A stretch of DNA of 12,015 nt from Rubrobacter sp. (GTDB lineage Bacteria > Actinomycetota > Rubrobacteria > Rubrobacterales > Rubrobacteraceae). Position numbers and translations under genes: made by a program. Of the stretch, positions 1-6,591 are shown piece by piece. The stretch is from positions 1 through 12,015 of the forward strand of contig JADDPR010000183.1 of the NCBI GenBank assembly GCA_016781775.1, in the 5' to 3' direction. A model generated the notes under the pieces. The model did not search any database. It was not told the origin of the DNA and saw only the letters and a list, made by a program, of their open reading frames with translations. Every line of letters starts with the position of its first letter. The stretch's first letter is position 1.

Positions 1-954
1 GACGATCCCGGATCGGCCCAGCCCCCCGAGCACTACGGGTGGGTCGTCGAGGTAGACCCGTTCGACAAGAACTCGAAGCCTAGAAAGCACACCTGGCTCG
101 GGCGCCTGCGCCACGAGAACGCCGCCGTCCGCGTCTCCGAGGGCGGCAGGGTCGTCGTCTACACCGGCCACGACGAAGAAGACCAGTGCATCTACAAGTT
201 CGTCTCCTCCGGCACCCTCTCTCCCGACGACCGAGAGGCCAACATGGACCTCCTCTCGGACGGGATGCTCTACGTCGCCGACTTTGCCAACGGCCGCTGG
301 GTCCCCCTCGACTTCGAGAACAATCCCATCTTCCGCGACAACGACTTCGCGAGCCAGGCCGACGTCCTCGTGCGCGCGCCGGAGGCCGCCGCCCTCGCCG
401 AGGAGGATGGCGACCCCATAGGCACGCCGATGGACCGCTGCGAGGACATAGAGGTCGCCCGGGACGGCACCGTCTACGCCTCCCTCACCAACAACACCGA
501 CCACGGCAACTTCTACGGCCACATCCTCAGGCTCACCGAGGCCGGCGGCGACGCAGAGGCCGAGGAGTTCGCCTTCGAGGTCTTCGCGACCGGCGGCCCC
601 CAGACCGGCTTCGCCAGCCCCGACAACCTCGCCTTCGACCGCGAAGACAACCTCTGGGTCGTCACGGACATGTCCTCGAGCAAGCTGAACGACGGCATCT
701 ACAAGACCTTCAAGAACAACGGGGCGTTCTTCATGCCCGCCGGGACCGCGGGCCCCGGGGGCGACGTCTACCAGTTCGCCAGCGGTCCCGTGGAGGCCGA
801 GCTGACCGGCCCCTACTTTACCCCCGACGGCAAGACGCTCTTTCTCGCCATCCAGCATCCCGGCGAGGAGACCGAGAGCGTGGACGAGCCGACGAGCACC
901 TGGCCCGACGGCGACATCCCCCGCCCCGCGGTTGTCGCCATAATCGGCTTCTAG
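1..954 (+). CDS. PhoX/DUF839-family alkaline phosphatase, C-terminal part (5' end outside window)
   Basis: The frame is open from the first base and ends at TAG 952-954, giving 317 residues of a protein whose start lies upstream. The family motifs appear in order: HYGWVVEVDP at residues 11-20, a VVVYTGHDEED...IYKF segment near residues 50-66, a CEDIEVARDGTVYASLTNN block near 147-165, a SPDNLAFDREDNLWVVTD block near 205-222, and GPYFTPDGKTLFLAIQHPGE near 270-289. The gene finishes with the usual WPDGDIPRPAVVAI tail. PhoX enzymes are metal-dependent (calcium and iron) phosphomonoesterases with a beta-propeller fold, usually exported by Tat; the signal peptide would be in the missing N-terminus. 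A role in releasing phosphate from organic esters outside the cytoplasm is inferred from the family. No frame break is visible in this part. A strong hairpin follows the stop, and the next gene appears to have its own signals. Confidence 0.9.
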   Translation, partial: DDPGSAQPPEHYGWVVEVDPFDKNSKPRKHTWLGRLRHENAAVRVSEGGRVVVYTGHDEEDQCIYKFVSSGTLSPDDREANMDLLSDGMLYVADFANGRWVPLDFENNPIFRDNDFASQADVLVRAPEAAALAEEDGDPIGTPMDRCEDIEVARDGTVYASLTNNTDHGNFYGHILRLTEAGGDAEAEEFAFEVFATGGPQTGFASPDNLAFDREDNLWVVTDMSSSKLNDGIYKTFKNNGAFFMPAGTAGPGGDVYQFASGPVEAELTGPYFTPDGKTLFLAIQHPGEETESVDEPTSTWPDGDIPRPAVVAIIGF

Positions 955-979
955 CGAGGCAAAAACCCCGAAACACCCG

Positions 980-1016
980 GAGGGGAGGCGCATACCTACC
1001 GTATGCGCCTCCCCTC
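980..1016. terminator. Perfect 16-bp inverted repeat after the PhoX gene, probable terminator
   Basis: Positions 980-995 pair perfectly with 1001-1016 around a five-base loop (CTACC). It begins 25 bases after the PhoX stop codon. There is no T-run directly after the stem on the + strand. On the opposite strand a run of five T (961-965) lies 14 bases beyond the stem. It is therefore a strong transcript-end or RNA-stabilising hairpin but not a canonical intrinsic terminator. Confidence 0.55.
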
Positions 1017-1082
1017 GCCGCTGCGCGAAACCCGGTCACAACTATCCTCGCGTCCCCCCGATCATGGAGAGTAGGGGTGCGC

Positions 1083-1111
1083 TTAAGCGTTCGGGCGTTT
1101 TGTCCGATAAC
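1083..1111 (+). promoter_or_regulatory. Candidate promoter for the J-domain gene, possibly giving a leaderless transcript
   Basis: TTAAGC (1083-1088) and GATAAC (1106-1111) are 17 bases apart, a workable -35/-10 pair. The -10 ends seven bases before the ATG at 1119, which has no Shine-Dalgarno sequence in front of it; together these fit a leaderless mRNA, which is common in actinomycetes. The -35 match is modest, and a ten-base palindrome (CGCTTAAGCG) overlaps it and could be an operator. Confidence 0.35.
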
Positions 1112-1118
1112 GATACGA

Positions 1119-2170
1119 ATGCTTACGAAACAGAAACTGGCGGAGATGAACTCGCGGGGCTCCTCGCGCCCCGAGGGGCGCACCGTGGCGCTTTACGCGG
1201 CGATCGGAGCGGCCGTGGTGGCCGTGGCCGCGGGCCTTCTCGTCTCCTATGCGCTCGCGCGGCGGTCCTGTTGCTGGGGGCGGCGGTCGCCTTCTTCCTC
1301 GGCAGGAAGGGCTCCGGAGGCCCCAAGGTGGAGCTCTTCTACAACCTCGACGCGGAGGCCGGGGCGCGCTTCGCCGCGGTCGGGACGGCATGCGAAGTGC
1401 TCGCGGGGTCCGAGAAGATCTGGCGAGTCGACGAGGAGGGTACGGCCGACGGGTCCGTAGCCCCGGTGGGCCCCAGGCATCCGGTCACTGTGGGTCTTCT
1501 AGAGACGCCTGGCTTCTCGGCGAACGTAGACATCTGGGGGATCGATGATGGGACGAAGCTGTTCTTCCTACCCGAGTGCGTGCTCTCCTACAGGGACGGG
1601 AAGTACCGGCCGATCTCCTACAACTCTTTCGGCGTGCTCTACAGCCAGTCGCGCCGGGCGGAGGATGGGGAGGTGCCGTCCGACGCGGAGGTAGTCGAGG
1701 AGGTCGGCCGATCTCCTGGGATGAACGGGGCACGGCGGGGCACCAAGAGAGTCGAGCATCCCGTCGTGGTGTACGGAATGCTCGCCCTCACGGGCCTGGC
1801 GAAAGGTGAGACCCTGCGCCTTCTGGTCTCGAACAAGGCGAGGGCGGCCCGGTTCGTGCGGCCGTTCGGCGCCGGCAGAGACGGGGAGGAGAGAGGGGAC
1901 GCGCGCACCGCTCGGGAGGCGAGGGCCCGGCGTAACGCGGAGGCAGAGGCCGAGAGGAACGGCTCCTTCTACAAGGTACTCGGGGTGGATCCCGGGGCGT
2001 CTCAAGCGGAGATCCACTCGGCCTACAAGAAGAAAGCGAGGATGTACCACCCCGACCGCGTCGCGTCGCTCGCGCCCGAGGTCCGGGAGATGGCCGAGCT
2101 TCGGATGAAGGAGATCAACGCCGCCTACGGCGAGATCAAACGGCGCCACGGGAGCCCCGGCGCGAGGTAG
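1119..2170 (+). CDS. Membrane-anchored J-domain (DnaJ-like) protein, with a frameshift near 1260
   Basis: The C-terminus is a clear J domain (about 1960-2155): SFYKVLGVDPGAS, then AYKKKARMYHPD with the diagnostic HPD triad encoded at 2048-2056, then a KEINAAYGEIKRR helix. J domains stimulate Hsp70 (DnaK) ATPase activity. There is no Gly/Phe region or zinc finger, so it is not canonical DnaJ. The N-terminus is split. From ATG 1119 in one frame comes a hydrophobic segment (TVALYAAIGAAVVAVAAGLL). Its partner (AVLLLGAAVAFFLG) continues in the next frame from about 1260, and that frame runs to TAG 2170. Adding one G in the run near 1260-1265 joins them into a protein of about 350 residues with two membrane segments, a beta-rich middle domain and a cytoplasmic J domain. 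The alternative ATG at 1064, in the frame of the J domain, gives an arginine/glycine-rich N-terminus that looks like out-of-frame translation. Whether the shift is a sequence error, a mutation or programmed is undecided. Confidence 0.75.
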
Positions 2171-2177
2171 CGCGGCG

Positions 2178-2208
2178 CTCCCCGGGGCACAGAATAGCCC
2201 CAGGGGAG
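2178..2208 (+). terminator. Terminator-like hairpin after the J-domain gene
   Basis: CTCCCCGGGGC (2178-2188) pairs with GCCCCAGGGGAG (2197-2208), leaving one bulged A, with an eight-base loop. It lies just after the stop codon at 2170 and is followed only by TTCT, so it is a weak intrinsic terminator at best. Confidence 0.45.
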
Positions 2209-2229
2209 TTCTAAGGATCGTCGAGCATC

Positions 2230-2234
2230 GGAGG
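2230..2234 (+). promoter_or_regulatory. Ribosome binding site that fixes a TTG start at 2241
   Basis: GGAGG is followed by a six-base spacer and then TTG at 2241. No ATG or GTG in the same frame nearby is as well placed, so this site decides the start of the downstream gene. Confidence 0.65.
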
Positions 2235-2240
2235 AGAGGA

Positions 2241-2975
2241 TTGGCGGAGGAAGGGTTTCGGCTACCGGGCTCGGGCTACGGGGAACTCGTCAACATCATC
2301 GTGGCGTACGGTACCCGCGACGGGGCGTCCGATCCGGCCGACATCGGCAGGCTCGACCCCCAGGCGAGCGCCGCCCGCAACAACGCCTTCCTCACCGGCA
2401 TAGGGGTCTTGAGGGGCGGGGACAAGAAGCTCGTCACGGACCGGGGACGCGCCCTGGCCCGCTCGCTGTGGAGCGGCACCCCCGACGAGGCACGCCGGCG
2501 GTGGCGCGAGATCGTCCCGACGGACGGGTTCCTGCAGGACATCGTCGCCGCCGTGAAGCTCCGAGACGGCATGTCGCGCCACGCCCTGCTCGCGTACATC
2601 GCCAACGCCGCGCGCGTACCCCGCAACAAGCCCACGATGTCCGGCGCGGCCGCCGTGATCGAGATCCTCAAAGCCTCGGGCCTCCTCAAGGAAGACGAAG
2701 ACCGTCTGGTCGCGAGCTTCGAGGAGCCCGCGGTCCCCGACCACGACCTCCCCGGGAATCCCCGGAACGAACCCGGCGGCGAGGTCGGGCTCTCCCCCTC
2801 CCCCTCCGACGACGAACAGGCGGAGGTCTCGGAGAGCGTCTCCGTGGACGCCCCAGGAGGGGTGGAGGCGCGTGTGGTGATACAGGTTCAGGTCCGCTGC
2901 ACCACCGACGAGGTCGATGGGCTGGGCCCCAGGCTCAGAAAGCTGCTCGACGACCTCTCCGGCCGGCCGGGGTAA
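2241..2975 (+). CDS. Protein of unknown function with two winged-helix-like segments
   Basis: This 244-residue protein starts at TTG behind a good ribosome binding site and ends at TAA 2973-2975. I do not recognise the family with confidence. Residues about 10-75 (SGYGELVNIIVAYG, then NNAFLTGIGVLRGGDKKLVTDRGRALARSLW) read like a helix-turn-helix with a beta wing. Residues about 95-150 (DGFLQDIVAAVKLRDG, then MSGAAAVIEILKASGLLKEDED) look like a second, similar unit. A Pro/Ser/acidic linker (about 160-205) leads to a short basic and hydrophobic C-terminal segment, VVIQVQVRCTTDEVDGLGPRLRKLLDDL, that could form a beta-strand and helix for dimerisation. No signal peptide or membrane segment is visible. 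The layout resembles small DUF5343-like proteins, but I cannot verify that. It may be a DNA-binding or adaptor protein; this is an inference from fold alone. Confidence 0.75.
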   Translation: MAEEGFRLPGSGYGELVNIIVAYGTRDGASDPADIGRLDPQASAARNNAFLTGIGVLRGGDKKLVTDRGRALARSLWSGTPDEARRRWREIVPTDGFLQDIVAAVKLRDGMSRHALLAYIANAARVPRNKPTMSGAAAVIEILKASGLLKEDEDRLVASFEEPAVPDHDLPGNPRNEPGGEVGLSPSPSDDEQAEVSESVSVDAPGGVEARVVIQVQVRCTTDEVDGLGPRLRKLLDDLSGRPG

Positions 2976-3025
2976 GCCGAAGCCCCCGGGTATCCTCCAC
3001 TGCGCAACCCATCACCCCAATCGGC

Positions 3026-3053
3026 TTGCACGCGGGCACATACGCCATAGAAT
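3026..3053 (+). promoter_or_regulatory. Sigma-70-type promoter for glgP
   Basis: TTGCAC (3026-3031) and TAGAAT (3048-3053) are separated by 16 bases. This predicts a transcription start near 3060 and a leader of about 45 bases before the ATG at 3106. It is the best promoter-like match in the + strand gaps of the window and suggests glgP is transcribed independently of the gene before it. Confidence 0.6.
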
Positions 3054-3105
3054 GCGCTCTTCGTGGCCGTAGGAGATCAAGGGTTACATAGGGAGGGCTT
3101 TTGCC

Positions 3106-5205
3106 ATGCGGGAGAGAGTACCGGAGAATCTGAGCAGACTGCCGGAGCTGGCGAGGAACATCCTGTGGACGTGGCGCCCCGAGACGCAAGAACTCTTCTC
3201 CCGCCTCGACCCGGAGCTATGGGAGAAGACGGAGCACAACCCGGTCCGCCTCCTGCGCGAGACGGAGAACCTCGAGAGGGCTGCGGAGGATCCGGGGACC
3301 GTAGCCCTGTATAGCCTCGCCGTGCAGGACCTCGACCGCTACCTCGAGGGGCAGGGCACGTGGATGGGGCACGTGTACCCGGGGACGGACGTACGCGTGG
3401 CCTACTTCTCGGCCGAGTTCGGGCTGCACGAGTCTTTGCCGATCTACTCCGGGGGCCTGGGCGTGCTCGCCGGCGACCACGTCAAGAGCGCCTCGGACCT
3501 CGGCCTCGGGCTCGTCGGCGTCGGCATCCTCTACGCTCAGGGCTACTTCCGCCAGCGCATAAACGCCGAAGGGCGCCAGGAGGAGGTCTACGAGCCCTTC
3601 GAGCCCGGGATGCGCCCCATAAGCCCCGCGCTCTCCCCCGACGGCGCCCCGGTGACCGTAAGGGTAGGGCTGCCCGGACGGGAGCTTCTCCTCAAGGTCT
3701 GGAAGGTCGAGGTCGGGCGGACCGCCATCTACCTGCTCGACGCCGACCTGCCGGAGAACTCGGAGGAGGACAGGCTCCTCACCGCCCGGCTCTACGGCGG
3801 CGGTCAGCGGACCAGGATCTCGCAGGAGATGATCCTCGGGGTAGGCGGGGTCAGGGCACTGAGAGCCCTCGGCCTCCGCCCGAACGTCTACCACATGAAC
3901 GAGGGCCACGCCGCCTTCCTGGGCCTCGAGAGGATAAGGGAGCTCGTCGCCGCCGGCGAGACCTTTGAGGGCGCCGCCGAGAAGGTCGCCGAGAGCAACG
4001 TCTTCACCACCCACACCCCCGTCCCCGCCGGCCACGACGCGTTCGCCCCCGACCTCTTCGACGATTTCGCCGCAGGCTGGCCCGAGGCTCTGGGCACCGA
4101 CCGCGAGGGCCTCTGGGCTTTGGGCCGCAAGGGGGAGGACTGGGGCGAGGCCTTCAACATGACCGTCCTAGCCTTCAACCTCTCCCGAAGCCGCAACGCC
4201 GTCTCAAAGCTCCACCGCGACGTCTCCCTGGAGATGTGGCGTTACCTCTTCCCCGAGAACCGCGACGGCGAGGACCCGATCCTGGCCGTCACCAACGGCG
4301 TCCACACGTGGAGCTGGCTCGCCCCGACGATGGCCAGGCTCTTCGACCGCCACGCCGGGGGGCGCGCCTGGCGCCGCGAGGTCGAGAACCCCGCCGCCTG
4401 GTCCTTTGTCGACGTCATCCCCTCGGGCGAGCTCTGGCGCGCGCACGAGGGGACGAAGAGGGGGATGGCCGGCTTCGTCAACGCCCGCCTCGACCTTCAG
4501 AAGAGCCGGACGGGCAGGGACGTACCGCGGGAGGTAAACCCAGAGGCCCTGACCATCGGATTCTCCCGCCGATTCGCCACCTACAAGCGGGCCACCCTCC
4601 TCCTCTCGGACCCCGCGCGCCTGCGCGCGATCGTCAAGGGCGAGGGGCGCCCGGTCCAGTTTGTCTTCGCCGGCAAGGCCCACCCCGCCGACGAGCCCGG
4701 CAAGGCGTTTGTAAAAGCCCTCTACAGGGCCTCAGAGGAGGACGACCTCGCCGGCCACCTCGTCATCCTCGAGGACTACGACATGAACGTAGCGCGCCAC
4801 CTCGTGCAGGGGGTCGACGTCTGGCTCAACAACCCGCGCCGCCCCCTGGAGGCGAGCGGCACCTCCGGCCAGAAGGCCTCGCTCAACGGCGCCCCGAACT
4901 TCAGCGTGCTCGACGGCTGGTGGCCCGAGGCCTACAACGGCAAGAACGGCTGGGTCATCGGCGAGCCCGTGGAGTATGCCTCCGAGGAGGAGGGGGATCT
5001 CGTCGACGCCGAATCCCTCTACTCCACGCTCGAAAGCTCCCTCGTCCCCATGTTCTACGACAGGGACGAAGAAGGCGTCCCCCTGGGCTGGGTCGGGGTG
5101 ATGAAGGAGGCCATCCGGACGGTCGCCCCGACCTTCTCCACCCAGCGCATGGTCCAGGACTACATCCACAAGCTCTACGTCCCGCGGGCGAACATGACCC
5201 GATAA
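3106..5205 (+). CDS. glgP: Alpha-glucan (glycogen/maltodextrin) phosphorylase, GT35 family
   Basis: The enzyme releases glucose-1-phosphate from the non-reducing end of alpha-1,4-glucans using inorganic phosphate and pyridoxal phosphate; it is cytosolic. The ATG at 3106 has GGGAGG nine bases upstream (3091-3096). The N-terminal 100 residues (PENLSRLPELARNILWTWRP, then HNPVRLL) match the helical DUF3417-type domain of this branch. Catalytic-domain landmarks follow: AYFSAEFGLHESLPIYSGGLG with AGDHVKSASDLGLGLVGVG, YHMNEGHAAFLGLERI, VFTTHTPVPAGHD, AVTNGVHTWSWL, GFSRRFATYKRA, FAGKAHPADEPGK, and LVILEDYDMNVARHL. In EASGTSGQKASLNG, Lys590 occupies the place of the PLP-binding lysine of the family. 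The 699-residue protein ends at HKLYVPRANMTR, earlier than the roughly 820-860 residues of many bacterial relatives, but the stop is clean and no frame break is visible. It has its own promoter, and no other glycogen gene is in the window. Confidence 0.95.
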   Translation: MRERVPENLSRLPELARNILWTWRPETQELFSRLDPELWEKTEHNPVRLLRETENLERAAEDPGTVALYSLAVQDLDRYLEGQGTWMGHVYPGTDVRVAYFSAEFGLHESLPIYSGGLGVLAGDHVKSASDLGLGLVGVGILYAQGYFRQRINAEGRQEEVYEPFEPGMRPISPALSPDGAPVTVRVGLPGRELLLKVWKVEVGRTAIYLLDADLPENSEEDRLLTARLYGGGQRTRISQEMILGVGGVRALRALGLRPNVYHMNEGHAAFLGLERIRELVAAGETFEGAAEKVAESNVFTTHTPVPAGHDAFAPDLFDDFAAGWPEALGTDREGLWALGRKGEDWGEAFNMTVLAFNLSRSRNAVSKLHRDVSLEMWRYLFPENRDGEDPILAVTNGVHTWSWLAPTMARLFDRHAGGRAWRREVENPAAWSFVDVIPSGELWRAHEGTKRGMAGFVNARLDLQKSRTGRDVPREVNPEALTIGFSRRFATYKRATLLLSDPARLRAIVKGEGRPVQFVFAGKAHPADEPGKAFVKALYRASEEDDLAGHLVILEDYDMNVARHLVQGVDVWLNNPRRPLEASGTSGQKASLNGAPNFSVLDGWWPEAYNGKNGWVIGEPVEYASEEEGDLVDAESLYSTLESSLVPMFYDRDEEGVPLGWVGVMKEAIRTVAPTFSTQRMVQDYIHKLYVPRANMTR

Positions 5206-5314
5206 CGGGCGAAGCGGCCGGGTCCTTTCTACGCTTCCGCCCCGTGCTAGCCCGCCGCAACGGCCGGAATCGAGAAGAAACGAGGCCGGAGAGGTCGAGC
5301 GCTTCGGAGGTCGT

Positions 5315-5344
5315 AGGCCCCTGTGGTCCATGTGGCAGGGGCCT
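5315..5344. terminator. Hairpin between convergent glgP and DoxX-like genes
   Basis: AGGCCCCTG (5315-5323) and CAGGGGCCT (5336-5344) are perfect complements around a 12-base loop. It sits between two convergent genes (ends at 5205 and 5356), the expected place for a bidirectional terminator. No T-run follows on either strand. Confidence 0.5.
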
Positions 5345-5355
5345 GGGGCTCGGGG

Positions 5356-6418
5356 TCAGGCGTCCCGTTCCGTCGAGAGGGAGGCGCGGGGGCCTTCCCG
5401 CAGGCCTCGGAGCCAGAGGGAGAGGTTCTTCCGGCCGTGCTCCCAGATCAGGAGCACGGCGAGGACGCCGTAGATCGGAAGGTGCCCGACGAGCTCGGTG
5501 TAGTTAAAGACGGTCAGCGTGAGGTTGACGGGGACGAGGGCGAAGATGACGGTCTCGCGCGGGAAGATGCCGAACCTGAGGAAGAGCCCTACCAGGAGCT
5601 CGACCGACCCGGCGCACAGGATAAAGACCTCGTCGGGGAGCGGGATGCCTAAAGCGCCCGTGAAGTTGAGCGGGTAACGGTCCAGAAAGGACCGGGCGAG
5701 CGGGAGGTTGGCGAACTTCTCGGTGAACGCCACGAAGACGAAGCTCAGGCCGAGGCCTATGCGGAGGGCAGGAACGGCGTACCTGGCGAACCTTTCAGGG
5801 GGTTCCAGGCGCGGGAAGAGGGCCCGGTCCACGGAGACCGGCCCGCGCCCGACCAGGAAGAAGAAGGCGGCGAAGCCGAGGAAGAGCACGTTATCGAGCA
5901 TCGGCTGGAGGCCGAGGAGGGCCGCACCGGCAAGCCACAGTGCGGCGAGCCCCGCGGCCGCTACGCGGGTGAAGCCGCCGTAGAAGAGCGAGAGGGCCAC
6001 GCCCGTCTCGAAAAGAGGCCGAGGAAGTTCGACCAGGGGCTCGGCAGGGCGTTGTCCGGCGAGAAGAGGTTCCCCTGCACCCCGTTGAAGAGGAGCGGGA
6101 CGGCGACGTGGACGCCCAGGATCGCGGGCAACAGCCCGTAGATCATGCTCCGCCCCCCGTCCCCCGCGCCGAACGCCTCGGGGCCGGGGACGAAGCCGCG
6201 CCCGCGCCTCTTCCACAGAAACCCCGCCGCGCGAGCGTCGCCAGCACGACGGCGGCGACGAACGCAAGGGGGAGCGGGCGGAAGAAGAGGTCCCAGCGCA
6301 ACGGAAACTCCATCGCCCGCTCGAACCACTTCACGTGCGCGTAGGCTACGTCCGCCGTCGCCGCCGACAGCACGGCGGCCAGGATGCCGAGACCAAAAAG
6401 GGAGCTTGTGCGGCGCAT
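5356..6418 (-). pseudogene. DoxX-like multi-pass membrane protein, broken by two one-base frameshifts
   Basis: Three consecutive frames each carry one part of a single membrane protein. Part 1 starts at ATG 6418, with GGAGGT six bases upstream, and gives a signal-like helix (LFGLGILAAVLSAATADVAYA) followed by AHVKWFERAMEFPLRWDLFF. The frame breaks at the C-run 6222-6225, where adding one base restores GFLWKRRG. Part 2 runs through SMIYGLLPAILGVHVAVPLL and NALPSPWSNFLGL, then breaks at the A-run 6011-6014. Part 3 runs from FETGVALSLFYGGFTRVAA to the stop at 5356-5358. Restored, it is about 354 residues with roughly eight hydrophobic segments, including the DoxX-like RIGLGLSFVFVAFTEKFANLPLA and AGSVELLVGLFLRFG. 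DoxX-like proteins are membrane proteins, some linked to oxidoreductase or thiol stress functions; the role here is unknown. It is either a recent pseudogene or an intact gene with two homopolymer sequence errors. Confidence 0.75.
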
Positions 6419-6424
6419 CGCGGT

Positions 6425-6430
6425 ACCTCC
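6425..6430 (-). promoter_or_regulatory. Ribosome binding site of the DoxX-like gene
   Basis: On the minus strand this reads GGAGGT and is followed by a six-base spacer and the ATG at 6418. It selects that start over an ATG further upstream in the same frame (6541), whose added 41 residues lack hydrophobic or conserved character and overlap the clpC terminator. Confidence 0.65.
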
Positions 6431-6542
6431 TACGGGGTCGCGGCGGGGGGATGGGTCCAACCCGCTGCTTACGCTTCTATTATGGCCCCGGAGGCCGGGA
6501 TCGCCGGTGATCCGGGGCACCGTTGACCCGATCTCGGGCAAG

Positions 6543-6568
6543 AAAAAGGGGCCCCGTTGCGGGGCCCC
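6543..6568 (-). terminator. Rho-independent terminator of clpC
   Basis: On the minus strand GGGGCCCCG (6568-6560) and CGGGGCCCC (6556-6548) form a perfect nine-base-pair stem with a three-base loop. Five T follow directly (6547-6543), then CTT. It starts 23 bases after the clpC stop codon and is the only textbook intrinsic terminator in the window. Confidence 0.92.
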
Positions 6569-6591
6569 CGAAAGAAGTCGTTGCGTTTGTC

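Noticed and set aside
1064..1260. ATG 1064 as start of the J-domain protein
   Set aside because: This N-terminus is Arg/Gly-rich and lacks hydrophobic or conserved character, while the neighbouring frame over the same bases encodes a clear membrane helix.
3217..4035. Open frame of 272 codons on the minus strand opposite glgP
   Set aside because: It is a codon-bias shadow of a well-supported enzyme gene and shows no domain motif.
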